This document shows, in pieces, positions 9,047-21,354 of a DNA stretch of 64,000 nucleotides. Made by a program: the position numbers and the translations under genes. The stretch comes from Hyphomicrobiales bacterium. GTDB lineage: Bacteria; Pseudomonadota; Alphaproteobacteria; Rhizobiales; Beijerinckiaceae. Numbering within the stretch: position 1 is the stretch's first letter; each line of letters starts with the position of its first letter. The DNA is taken from the NCBI GenBank assembly GCA_027483895.1, contig JAIXTP010000009.1:186001-250000 (forward strand), in the 5' to 3' direction. A model generated the notes under the pieces. It was not told the origin of the DNA. It worked only from the letters and a program-made list of their open reading frames with translations, and did not search any database.

Positions 9047-10159
9047 TCACTTCTGGACGTAGGTCAGCTTTCCGTCCTGCTTCTTCCACTCGTACATGAC
9101 GTAGTCGAGGCTCTTGCGGTCGCCCTTGGCGTCGTAGCTGATGTCGCCCAGCACGGTCTTGAAGGTCTTGCCGGAGTGCATGACCTCGGCGACCTTCTTC
9201 GGGTCGAGCGACTTCGCCTGCTCGGCCGCCTGCTTGATGATCTGCACGGCGGCGTAGCTGTAGAGCGTGTAGGATTCCGGCTCGAAGTTCTTCGCGCGGA
9301 ACTTGGCGACCACCGCCGCCGCATCGGCGTTCTTGCGGGCGTCGGGGCCGAAGGTCATCAGCGTGCCTTCCGCGCCGGGGCCGGCGATCTCGCCGAATTC
9401 GTTCGAGGTGATGCCGTCGCCCGAGAGCATCACGGCCTTTACGCCCTGGTCGCGCATCTGGCGGATGAGAAGGCCGCCTTCGGTATGCAGGCCGCCCCAC
9501 ATCACGAGATCGGCGCCCGAGGCCTTGATCTTGGAGACCAGAGCCGAGAGGTCCTTCTCGCCGGTGTTGATGCCTTCGTACAGCACTTCCTTCATGCCGC
9601 CCGCGTTCATGAAGCCCTTGGCCGCATCGGCGAGGCCCTGGCCGTAGGTGGTCTTGTCATGAACGACGGCGATCTTCTTGCCCTTGAAGTTGGCGAGCAC
9701 GTGGTCCGCCCAGAGCTTGCCCTGCTGGTCGTCGCGGCCGCAGGTGCGGAACACGTTCCACATCTTGCGTTCGGTGATGCGCGGGTTGGTCGCCGACGGC
9801 GTCACCATCAGAATGCCGTTCTCTGCATAGACTTCCGATGCCGGCATGGTGACGCCGGAATTGAAGTGACCCACGACGAACTTCACGCCGTCGCCGACGA
9901 ACTTGTTCGCCACCGAAACGCCCTGCTTCGGATCCGAAACGTCGTCGCCCAGCGTGATCGTGATCTTCTGGCCGAGAATGCCGCCCGACGCGTTGATGTC
10001 CTCGACGGCCTGCTCGACGCCGTTCTTGAGCTGCGCGCCGAAGGCCGCGTTCGGGCCGGTCAGCGGACCGCCCACGCCCATCTTGATCTGGGCGTTCGCG
10101 ACGCCTGCCATGGCGAGGACCGCGCCGACCGCGATGCCCGTCATCAAAAGCTTCTTCAT
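9047..10159 (-). CDS. livK: branched-chain amino acid ABC transporter substrate-binding protein
   Basis: 370-aa type-1 periplasmic binding protein. A clear signal peptide (residues 1-23) ends in ANA-Q. The mature start IKMGVGGPLTGPNAAFGAQLKNGVEQAVEDIN is typical of Leu/Ile/Val-binding proteins, followed by DDVSDPKQGVSVANKFV and HFNSGVTMPASEVYAENGI, the ligand-pocket region. It is the last gene of the livHMGF-DUF6867-livK operon, 121 bases after the small membrane gene, with leader hairpins and a GGGGAG ribosome site. Family members also carry amides, urea or aromatics, so the ligand is not certain. Confidence 0.92.
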   Translation of the reverse strand: MKKLLMTGIAVGAVLAMAGVANAQIKMGVGGPLTGPNAAFGAQLKNGVEQAVEDINASGGILGQKITITLGDDVSDPKQGVSVANKFVGDGVKFVVGHFNSGVTMPASEVYAENGILMVTPSATNPRITERKMWNVFRTCGRDDQQGKLWADHVLANFKGKKIAVVHDKTTYGQGLADAAKGFMNAGGMKEVLYEGINTGEKDLSALVSKIKASGADLVMWGGLHTEGGLLIRQMRDQGVKAVMLSGDGITSNEFGEIAGPGAEGTLMTFGPDARKNADAAAVVAKFRAKNFEPESYTLYSYAAVQIIKQAAEQAKSLDPKKVAEVMHSGKTFKTVLGDISYDAKGDRKSLDYVMYEWKKQDGKLTYVQK

Positions 10160-10181
10160 GAGTTGCTCCCCTTCGGATGGA

Positions 10182-10254
10182 CGCCGGTCCGGGACCGGCG
10201 GGACGTCGCCCCGCGACGAACGTCGAGACCGGATGATTGCGCCTTTTCAGGCGC
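10182..10254 (-). promoter_or_regulatory. stem-loops in the leader of livK
   Basis: In transcript order, a GCGCCT-GAAA-AGGCGC hairpin (10239-10254, GNRA-type tetraloop) is followed by a near-perfect inverted repeat of cgccggtcc (10182-10200) just before the livK ribosome site. Such structures often sit between an upstream permease segment and a highly expressed binding-protein gene, where they stabilise the downstream mRNA. That role is inferred. Confidence 0.4.
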
Positions 10255-10280
10255 CTGTCACGGGTGAAAGACGTCCCGTG

Positions 10281-10652
10281 TCAGCCTTCCCGAACGATGC
10301 CTTCGCCGTCCCGTTCGCGCCAGGAAAACGGCCCGGTGCGGACATAGAGCCAGCGATACTGGCGCGTCATCTGCTCGGTACGCGCGTGCCGGAAGCCGAG
10401 ACTGCCGGCGGCCATCAGAAACAGCGTATCGACGAGGTAGTACCGCGCCGAGAACAGCGTGCCGCCGAACATCGCGAAATGTATGAAGCGGACGGCGGCG
10501 CCGAGGATCAGCATGTACAGGATGACCTGCGCATAGGGCCGCCAGGTCCGCGCGACGGCGCGGCCCGCCGTCCAGGCCGCCGATCCGCCCATGAGCACCG
10601 TCACGAGCAGGAACAGCCAGACGGAGCTTTCCTCGTAGAGAATGCCCTGCAT
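10281..10652 (-). CDS. small three-helix membrane protein in the liv operon (DUF6867-like)
   Basis: 123 aa with three hydrophobic segments (about residues 8-33, 40-64 and 71-86) and a basic C-terminal tail ending in a WR-rich stretch. I recall proteins of this kind annotated as DUF6867 beside rhizobial livF genes; no function is known to me. The start at 10652 (MQGILYEES) has GGGGGACGG in front and begins just after the livF stop. A longer in-frame start inside livF is less likely. Position suggests a role with the transporter, for example in assembly or regulation, but this is inference. Confidence 0.75.
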   Translation of the reverse strand: MQGILYEESSVWLFLLVTVLMGGSAAWTAGRAVARTWRPYAQVILYMLILGAAVRFIHFAMFGGTLFSARYYLVDTLFLMAAGSLGFRHARTEQMTRQYRWLYVRTGPFSWRERDGEGIVREG

Positions 10653-10662
10653 TCCGTCCCCC

Positions 10663-11415
10663 TCAGTGATGCCCGCCTTCGAGATAGGCCGCACGGACCT
10701 GCGGATCCGCCAGAAGATCCTTGCCGGTGCCGGTCATCGTGATCACGCCGTTGACCATGACGTAACCGCGATGCGCGAGTTTCAGCGCATGCCAAGCGTT
10801 CTGCTCGACGAGGAACACCGTGAGACCCTGCGAGCGGTTCAGTTCCCGGATGGCGTCGAAGATCTGCTTCACGACGAGCGGGGCGAGCCCGAGCGAAGGC
10901 TCGTCCAGAAGAAGAAGGCGAGGGCGCGCCATGAGCGCACGCGCGATCGCGAGCATCTGCTGCTCGCCGCCGGACAGCGTGCCGCCGCGCTGGTCGATGC
11001 GTTCCTTCAGGCGCGGGAACAGCGCGAACATGCGCTCGAGATCCTCGGCGAACCAGGCCCCGCCGTTCACGGCGGCGCCCATCTGGAGGTTCTCGTAGAC
11101 GGTCATCCGCGGGAAGATCCGACGGCCCTCGGGCGATTGCGCGATCGAGAGGCGCGCGATCTCGTGCGTCGGCATGGCGGTGATGTCGCGACCGGCGAAG
11201 GTGATGCGCCCTTCTCGTGCCCGCGGCTTGCCGAAGATGGTCATCATCAGGGTGGATTTGCCGGCGCCGTTCGCGCCGATGAGGGTGACGATCTCCCCCT
11301 CATGCACGTCCACGTCGACGCCCTTCAGGGCGATGATGTTGCCGTAGAAGGTCTTCACGCCCCTGACGGAAAGGAGCGGCGCGTCCGAATGCGCGGCGAC
11401 GGCGGCCCCGGTCAT
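10663..11415 (-). CDS. livF: branched-chain amino acid ABC transporter ATP-binding protein LivF
   Basis: 250-aa ABC ATPase. Walker A GANGAGKST is at residues 47-55; the LSGGEQQML signature and LLLLDEPSLGLAP Walker B follow, the latter matching the LivF rather than the LivG subfamily. It works as a heterodimer with LivG under the LivHM permease. Its start overlaps the livG stop by 4 bases. A poorly conserved 12-residue N-terminal extension precedes the first beta strand, so the true start could be slightly later. Confidence 0.95.
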   Translation of the reverse strand: MTGAAVAAHSDAPLLSVRGVKTFYGNIIALKGVDVDVHEGEIVTLIGANGAGKSTLMMTIFGKPRAREGRITFAGRDITAMPTHEIARLSIAQSPEGRRIFPRMTVYENLQMGAAVNGGAWFAEDLERMFALFPRLKERIDQRGGTLSGGEQQMLAIARALMARPRLLLLDEPSLGLAPLVVKQIFDAIRELNRSQGLTVFLVEQNAWHALKLAHRGYVMVNGVITMTGTGKDLLADPQVRAAYLEGGHH

Positions 11416-12244
11416 GCTCCCACCTCCGCCTCGACCGCGGCGACTTCCTCATCTTCCACGCCGAGATATGCAGCTATCACTTTCGGATCGTTCCGGATTT
11501 CGTCCGGCGCGCCGTCGGCGATCTTGATCCCGTAATCGAGCACCACGACGTGATCGGAAATCTCCATGACCACCGACATGTCGTGCTCGATCAGCAGCAC
11601 CGAAGTGCCGTCGCGGTCGCGCACCGAACGCAGCAGCGCGTTCAGTTCGAGGCTTTCGCGCGGGTTCAGCCCGGCGGCGGGCTCGTCGAGGCAGAGCAGG
11701 ACGGGGTCGGTGCACATCGCGCGCGCGATCTCGAGCCGACGCTGATCGCCGTAGGGCAGATCGCCCGCCGGATCGTCCGCCCGGTCGACGAGCCCGATCC
11801 GTTCCAGCCATGCCACGGCCTTGTCGACGGCCTCTTGCTCGCGGCGGCGGTATCCGCCGATGCCCAGCACCCCGAGTACGGTCCAGCCGGACGCCGCCAT
11901 CAGCGGATTGTGCTGCGCCACCAGAAGGTTTTCCAGAACCGTCATGCCTTGGAACAGGCGGATGTTCTGGAACGTGCGCGCCACGCGCGCCTTCTCGTTG
12001 ATGCGGTAGTCCGGAAGTCGTTCGAGCAGGAAGCGCGTGCCGTCCTCATGCGTCAGCGCGATCATGCCCTCGGTGGGCTTGTAGAAGCCGGTGATGCAGT
12101 TGAAGACCGTGGTCTTCCCGGCGCCGTTCGGGCCGATCAGGGCGGTGATCTCGCCGCGCCGCACGTCGAAGCTCACGTCGTTGACGGCGAGCAGACCGCC
12201 GAAGCGCATCGACAGATGATGAAGGGAGAGCAGGGGGGCGGTCA

Positions 12245-12245
<1 letters not shown>
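11412..12245 (-). CDS. livG: branched-chain amino acid ABC transporter ATP-binding protein LivG
   Basis: 277-aa ABC ATPase with Walker [10 protein letters not shown] at residues 38-46. A LivG-type insert follows ([13 protein letters not shown], then [24 protein letters not shown]), then a signature region reading [15 protein letters not shown] and Walker [14 protein letters not shown]. The start at 12245 overlaps the livM stop codon as ATGA; an upstream in-frame ATG lies inside livM and is not favoured. It pairs with LivF. Confidence 0.95.
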
Positions 12246-13639
<1,394 letters not shown>

Positions 13640-13640
13640 C

Positions 13641-14555
13641 TCAGACCTTCTCCACTTCCGGTCGCCCGAAAAGGCCCGTGGGCAGGAAGACCAGCGTGAT
13701 CGCGAGGATCGAGAAAGCCGCGACGTCCTTGTAGTCGATCGAGAAATAGGCGGACCACATGGTCTCGATGAGCCCGATCAGAAGACCGCCGATCACCGCG
13801 CCGGGCAGAGACCCGATGCCGCCGAGAACCGCGGCCGTGAAGGCCTTCACCCCCGGGATGAAGCCGTCGGAGAAGTTCACGACGCCGTAATACATGATGT
13901 ACATGACGCCCGCGACGGCCGCGAGGGCGGCGCCCATGACGAAGGTCAGCGAGATCGTGGCGTCGACATTGATGCCGAGGAGCGAGGCCATCTTCTGGTC
14001 CTGCTCGCAGGCACGCTGGGCGCGGCCGAGCGGCGTCTTCTGTACGACGTACCAGAAGATCGCCAGCGAGACCGCCGTCACCACCATGATCACGATCTGC
14101 TTGTAGCCGATTCCGACCGTGTAGCCGTTCTGCTCGAACAGCGGCAGCACCTGCGTGAACATCGGCGGCACGGGCTTGTTGCGCGGGCCCTGCAGGACCT
14201 GCACGAGGTTCGACAGCAGGATCGACATCCCGATGGCCGAGATCAGGGGTGCGAGGCGGAAGGAGCCGCGCAGCGGCCGGTAGGCGACGCGCTCGATCGC
14301 CCAGTTCCACAGCCCCGTGAACACCATGCCGAGAACCAGCACGATCATCAGGGCGGGCAGGACGGCGAGCCCCAACCAGGCGGTCATCACCATGAAGAAG
14401 AGGAGCGCGATGAAGCCCCCTACCATGAAGACGTCGCCATGGGCGAAATTGACCATGCCGATGATCCCGAAGACCATGGTGTAACCGATGGCGATCAACC
14501 CGTAGATCGATCCCAAGGTCAGCCCGTTGATGAGCTGCTGTACGAAGACTTCCAT
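13641..14555 (-). CDS. livH: branched-chain amino acid ABC transporter permease LivH
   Basis: 304-aa permease, normal length. The N-terminal QQLINGLTLGSIYGLIAIGYTMVFGIIGMVNFAHGDVFMVGGF is a textbook LivH start. The coupling helix region is PLGRAQRACEQDQKMASLLGINVDATI. It is the first gene of the minus-strand operon, and the 215-base gap upstream separates it from the divergent GntR gene, making that gap the likely promoter region of both. Confidence 0.95.
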   Translation of the reverse strand: MEVFVQQLINGLTLGSIYGLIAIGYTMVFGIIGMVNFAHGDVFMVGGFIALLFFMVMTAWLGLAVLPALMIVLVLGMVFTGLWNWAIERVAYRPLRGSFRLAPLISAIGMSILLSNLVQVLQGPRNKPVPPMFTQVLPLFEQNGYTVGIGYKQIVIMVVTAVSLAIFWYVVQKTPLGRAQRACEQDQKMASLLGINVDATISLTFVMGAALAAVAGVMYIMYYGVVNFSDGFIPGVKAFTAAVLGGIGSLPGAVIGGLLIGLIETMWSAYFSIDYKDVAAFSILAITLVFLPTGLFGRPEVEKV

Positions 14556-14752
14556 CGGCTATGCCCGCTCCCCTGATGAGCCGCCCTCGGACGTAGCTCG
14601 CGAAAGCCCGCCGGCAAGTCGTGCGTCAAGACTTAGCAATGCCCGAGCGTGGCCACAATGCCGCTTCCGGCGAGCCGAAGGAGACCGGACAACCCGAGCG
14701 AGCCGACCCGCGACGTCGTGCGCATAAGGAAGGGGTGGTCGTCCGGTCCGAT

Positions 14753-14771
14753 GAAATGTAAAGAAATGTAA
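14753..14771 (+). repeat. tandem 9-base direct repeat at the GntR-gene start
   Basis: The sequence gaaatgtaa occurs at 14753-14761 and again at 14763-14771, a 10-base period equal to one helical turn. The second copy ends on the A of the start codon. No Shine-Dalgarno sequence is obvious, so the repeat could influence translation or be an operator half-site pair; both ideas are inference. Confidence 0.4.
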
Positions 14772-15457
14772 TGATCTCGATTTCGGCTACCGAACCGATC
14801 GCTTCGACGACGGACGAGACCCTCTCGGAAAAGGCTTATCGCCTGATCGAGAACATGATCATCACATTGGAGCTGGCTCCCGGCGCGCGGCTCACCGAGG
14901 CGTCGTTGATGATGCGCACGGGGATCGGGCGAACGCCCGTCCGCGAGGCGGTCCTGAGGCTGGTCACCGACCGTTTGATGGAAGTGATTCCCCGTCGCGG
15001 CCTCGTCGTGACGCAGGTTCTGCCGCACGAGGTCGTTCAGGCTTTCGATCTGCGTCTTCTTCTGGAGCCGCTGATGACGTCGGCGGCCGCCATGCACGCG
15101 GCCGAGGACGAGCGCGGGCTTGTGATGGGCTTCGCGGAGAAGATGATCGCCGCCGCGAACCGCGACGATCCGATCGCCTATCTCGATGCCGACAATATGT
15201 TCGACATCACCGTGGCCCGGGCGGCGCGCAATCTCCACCTCGAACGCGTGATGAATCCTCTGCGCGCGGCGGTGCGGCGCGGCTGGTATTTCTACATGGG
15301 CGTCAGCGATCTCGTGCCGACGGCGCACGCCCATGCCGCGATCGCCCGTAAGATTTTCGACGGTGATCACAACGGTGCCGCGGAGGCGTCTCGTCGCCTC
15401 GTGGGCATGGCGCGGGCGAGCGTGATCAAGAACGGCTTGGGGCTTTCGCTCGTCTGA
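14771..15457 (+). CDS. GntR-family (FadR/FCD subfamily) transcriptional regulator
   Basis: 228 aa. A winged-helix domain (about residues 15-80) carries the GntR pattern LSEKAYRLIENMI...PGARLTEASLMMRTGIGRTPVREAVLRLV...PRRGLVV. An all-helical FCD effector domain follows (about 90-220) with the acidic and histidine residues (D142-like ADNMFD and the AHAHAAI segment) that often bind a metal and carboxylate ligand. It lies divergent to livH and immediately before the CO-dehydrogenase-like cluster, so it may regulate one or both. Effector unknown. Confidence 0.9.
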   Translation: MISISATEPIASTTDETLSEKAYRLIENMIITLELAPGARLTEASLMMRTGIGRTPVREAVLRLVTDRLMEVIPRRGLVVTQVLPHEVVQAFDLRLLLEPLMTSAAAMHAAEDERGLVMGFAEKMIAAANRDDPIAYLDADNMFDITVARAARNLHLERVMNPLRAAVRRGWYFYMGVSDLVPTAHAHAAIARKIFDGDHNGAAEASRRLVGMARASVIKNGLGLSLV

Positions 15458-15536
15458 CGGATCTCCGCAGATCGGGGCCGGCCCTTCGCGAAGCGCTGCG
15501 CTAAGGTTCCGCCGTTCCGATCCGAGGGAGTACGCC

Positions 15537-15998
15537 ATGGCGATGACGATGAACGGGGAAGCCGTCCTTCCCGCACCGCGCGAAACGGTCTGGGCGAAGC
15601 TCAACGACCCCGAGGTGCTGAAAGCCTGCATTCCCGGGTGTCAGTCGCTGGAACTGGCGAGCCCGACGGAATTCGCGGCGGTCGCGAAGGTGAAGGTCGG
15701 TCCCGTCAGCGCGACCTTCAAGGGCCGCGTGCATCTTCTCGATCTCGATCCGCCGAACGGCTATCGCATTCAAGGCGAAGGCGAGGGCGGCGTCGCGGGC
15801 TTCGCCAAAGGCGGCGCGAATGTGCGGCTCGAGGAAGTGCCCGAGGGCACGAAGCTCGTCTACGACGTCGAGGCGCAGATCGGCGGCAAGCTCGCCCAGC
15901 TCGGCGGACGCCTGATCAACGGCGTCGCGAAGAAGATGGCCGACGAGTTCTTCGGCAATTTCGCCAAGGCCGTCGGCTCCGAAAACGCTGCGGCCTGA
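15537..15998 (+). CDS. coxG: CoxG-like SRPBCC protein, short form
   Basis: 153 aa, START/SRPBCC fold typical of CO dehydrogenase subunit G: MNGEAVLPAPRETVWAKLNDPEVLKACIPGCQSLE at the start, then KVGPVSATFKGRV and a C-terminal AQLGGRLINGVAKKMADEFFGNFAK helix. In carboxidotrophs CoxG is longer (about 200 aa) and helps anchor the enzyme to the membrane; here it stops right after the domain, so anchoring by this protein is doubtful. A GAGGGAG ribosome site precedes the ATG. It opens the plus-strand Mo-enzyme cluster. Confidence 0.88.
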   Translation: MAMTMNGEAVLPAPRETVWAKLNDPEVLKACIPGCQSLELASPTEFAAVAKVKVGPVSATFKGRVHLLDLDPPNGYRIQGEGEGGVAGFAKGGANVRLEEVPEGTKLVYDVEAQIGGKLAQLGGRLINGVAKKMADEFFGNFAKAVGSENAAA

Positions 15999-16134
15999 CC
16001 TTCGGCTGGGCCGAGCGGCGCCTTGACCGGCCAAGAACCCCGTTTCACACTTCGATCCGAAGGCGCCGGCCGCCCGAGGACGCCCCGATAAAAGGCCCGA
16101 ACTTCAGAACGAGGGCCGCGGAAGGAGGAGAGGA

Positions 16135-16632
<498 letters not shown>

Positions 16633-16777
16633 TCGACGGGGGCGGCGTGCCGCGGACGGACGGGGACGAGATGGCGAAGATCATCCGCTCCGGTTCGGTG
16701 TTCCGCGGCGCGGGTCGGTTCGACCGACGCGCCGCCCCGATGCCGAAGAACGACGAAAAAACATCCGAGGAAACCCC

Positions 16778-19144
<2,367 letters not shown>

Positions 19145-19161
19145 GCCGAGGAGAGCTCCCC

Positions 19162-19965
19162 ATGTATGCTTTCAACTATCAGCGCGCGAAGTCCGTGCGT
19201 CAGGCCGCGGGGCTTCTGGCCAAGAACGGGGAAGCCAAGCTTCTGGCCGGCGGGCAGACGCTGCTGCCGACGATGAAGCAGCGCCTCGCTTCGCCGCCTG
19301 TGCTTGTCGATCTTGCGCGGATCGAGGGGCTCGCGGGCATCGAGCGCAAGGGCCGCGCGATCGTGATCGGCGCCATGACCAAACATGCCGACGTCGCGAC
19401 CTCGACGCTCGTCCGTGAGGCGATCCCGGCGCTCGCGGCGCTCGCCGAAGGCATCGGCGACCCGGCCGTGCGCAACCGCGGCACGATCGGCGGCTCGGTC
19501 GCCAACAACGATCCTTCGGCCGACTATCCGGCGGCCTGCCTCGCGCTCGGCGCCACGATCGTGACGAACAAGCGCAAGATCCCGGCCGACGAGTTCTTCC
19601 AAGGCCTGTTCACGACGGCGTTGGACGAGGGCGAAATCATCGTGAAGATCGCCTTCCCGGCGCCCTCCAAAGCGGCTTACGTGAAGTTTCCGAACCCGGC
19701 CTCGCGCTACGCCATGGTCGGCGTCTTCGTGGCCAAGCGCGGTTCCGAGATCCGCGTCGCCGTCACGGGCGCCTCGTCCGACGGCGTGTTCCGCTGGACG
19801 GCGGCGGAAGAGGCGCTGCGCAGCCGCTTCAATCCGAAGTCGCTCGACGGCGTCGCGGCCTCTGCCGACGGCATGATCTCCGACATCCATGGCTCGGCCG
19901 AATACCGGGCGCATCTCGTCGGCGTCATGGCCAAGCGCGCCGTGTCGGCCGCGCTCGGCAAGTAA
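19162..19965 (+). CDS. coxM: CO dehydrogenase-like medium subunit, FAD-binding
   Basis: 267 aa. FAD-binding motifs are AGGQTLLP near residues 29-36 and TIGGSVANNDPSADYP at 108-123, then a C-terminal substrate-access domain. It receives electrons from the iron-sulfur subunit and passes them to quinone or another acceptor. The start at 19162 is preceded by GAGGAGAG; upstream in-frame extension overlaps coxL and is rejected. The third subunit gene in S-L-M order, it is followed by a strong hairpin. Confidence 0.92.
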   Translation: MYAFNYQRAKSVRQAAGLLAKNGEAKLLAGGQTLLPTMKQRLASPPVLVDLARIEGLAGIERKGRAIVIGAMTKHADVATSTLVREAIPALAALAEGIGDPAVRNRGTIGGSVANNDPSADYPAACLALGATIVTNKRKIPADEFFQGLFTTALDEGEIIVKIAFPAPSKAAYVKFPNPASRYAMVGVFVAKRGSEIRVAVTGASSDGVFRWTAAEEALRSRFNPKSLDGVAASADGMISDIHGSAEYRAHLVGVMAKRAVSAALGK

Positions 19966-19985
19966 TCTCGACCTCGACAGTTCAG

Positions 19986-20022
19986 CGTCCCGGGGTCGAC
20001 CGATCCCGGGACGTTCGTTTTC
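19986..20022 (+). terminator. hairpin between coxM and coxD, probable intrinsic (partial) terminator
   Basis: Bases 19986-19994 pair perfectly with 20005-20013, extendable inward by three further pairs including one G-T. The stem is followed by ttcgtttt. It lies between the structural subunit genes and the maturation genes, where partial termination would give more structural than accessory protein. That consequence is inferred. Confidence 0.6.
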
Positions 20023-20042
20023 CAGACCGGACCGGACCCGTG

Positions 20043-20939
20043 ATGCAGCTGCCCGAGACCATCGACGATACCGTGAAGCTGCTGGCGGGCGGCGACTATG
20101 TGGCCGATCGCGCATTGGCGACGGTCGTCTTCCTCTCCCTGAAGATGGGCCGTCCGCTGCTGCTCGAAGGCGAAGCGGGCGTCGGCAAGACCGAGATCGC
20201 CAAGGTTCTAGCCCGGACGCTCGGCCGCAAACTGATCCGCCTGCAATGCTATGAGGGGCTCGACGTCTCCTCGGCGGTCTACGAGTGGAACTATGCGGGC
20301 CAGATGATGGCGATCCGCCTCGCGGAAGCCGAGGGCGGGGTCGACCGCACGCGGCTCGAGCATGACGTGTTTTCCGAGCGCTATCTCGTCAAGCGCCCGC
20401 TGCTGCAGGCGCTTGAGCCCGATCCCGCGGGCGCGCCGATCCTGCTGATCGACGAACTCGATCGGACGGACGAAGCCTTCGAAGCCTTCCTGCTGGAAGT
20501 GCTTTCGGACGCGCAGGTGACGATCCCGGAACTCGGGACCATCCGCGCCGCGCATCCGCCCATCGTGATCGTCACGTCGAACCGGACGCGCGAGATCCAC
20601 GACGCTTTGAAGCGCCGCTGCCTCTATCATTGGGTCGATTACCCCGACTCCGAGCGCGAATTGGCCATCCTGAGGGCGAAGGCGCCCGCCGCGCCCGCGA
20701 AGCTCTCCCAAGAGGTCGTCGCCTTCGTGCAGGCGATCCGCAAGGAAGAACTCTTCAAGGCGCCCGGCGTCGCCGAAACGCTCGACTGGGCGACGGCGCT
20801 CGTCGAACTCGACGCGGCGGCGCTCGACCCGCAGCTCGTCTCCGACACGCTCGGCGTGCTGCTCAAATATCAGGACGACATCACCCGCCTGCAGGGTGCG
20901 CCCGCCAAGAAGATCCTCGACGAGATCCGGGCGGGCTGA
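20043..20939 (+). CDS. coxD: MoxR-type AAA+ ATPase CoxD
   Basis: 298 aa. Walker A GEAGVGKT is at residues 43-50, Walker B is ILLIDELDR, with sensor region VIVTSNRTREIHDALKRRC. CoxD-type ATPases act with the VWA protein CoxE to insert sulfur (and in form I, copper) into the Mo site of the large subunit. The stretch RLQCYEGLDVSSAVYEWNY is characteristic of the CoxD branch of MoxR proteins. GTG at 20040 would add one residue; no ribosome site decides between the two. Confidence 0.92.
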   Translation: MQLPETIDDTVKLLAGGDYVADRALATVVFLSLKMGRPLLLEGEAGVGKTEIAKVLARTLGRKLIRLQCYEGLDVSSAVYEWNYAGQMMAIRLAEAEGGVDRTRLEHDVFSERYLVKRPLLQALEPDPAGAPILLIDELDRTDEAFEAFLLEVLSDAQVTIPELGTIRAAHPPIVIVTSNRTREIHDALKRRCLYHWVDYPDSERELAILRAKAPAAPAKLSQEVVAFVQAIRKEELFKAPGVAETLDWATALVELDAAALDPQLVSDTLGVLLKYQDDITRLQGAPAKKILDEIRAG

Positions 20940-20968
20940 CGCGCCGTTCCGACCGAAGGACGACACCG

Positions 20969-21343
20969 ATGACCGACGAGACCGCCGCGATCAAAGCCGT
21001 CGTGAAGACCTATCTCGACGGTCTTCACGAGGGCGACGCCGACAAGCTGGCCTCGGCCTTCCACCCCACGAGCGCGCTCGCGAGCGAGGACGGCGGGGCG
21101 TTGAAGGTAGTGCCGCGCGACGCGTGGCTCGATCTCGTGCGAAATCGGCCTTCGCCGCAGGCGCAAGGTCTCGCGCGCCACGACGAGATCCTGCAGATCG
21201 ACCTCGCCGGGCCGGGCACGGCCTTCGTGAAGCTGAAATGCGCCATCCCGCCGCGCTTCTTCACGGACTATCTGTGCCTGCTCAAGATCGAGGGCCGCTG
21301 GCAGGTCGCACAGAAGGTCTTCGCCGTCGAGGTTCGCGGTTGA
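20969..21343 (+). CDS. NTF2-like (SnoaL/lumazine-binding type) protein in the cox cluster
   Basis: 124 aa with a compact alpha+beta cone pattern: AIKAVVKTYLDGLHEGDADKLASAFHPTSAL at the N-terminus and LLKIEGRWQVAQKVFAVE at the C-terminus, as in NTF2-like proteins. Catalytic residues are not identifiable. It is placed between coxD and coxE, which normally adjoin, so it may help maturation, bind a small ligand, or be an unrelated insertion; the sequence does not decide. No signal peptide is seen. The start is preceded by GAAGGACG. Confidence 0.72.
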   Translation: MTDETAAIKAVVKTYLDGLHEGDADKLASAFHPTSALASEDGGALKVVPRDAWLDLVRNRPSPQAQGLARHDEILQIDLAGPGTAFVKLKCAIPPRFFTDYLCLLKIEGRWQVAQKVFAVEVRG

Positions 21344-21354
21344 CCGTCCTTCCC

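Noticed and set aside
14556..14770. A tRNA or small RNA in the livH-GntR gap
   Set aside because: No cloverleaf or clear terminator could be drawn. The gap is better explained as a divergent promoter region.
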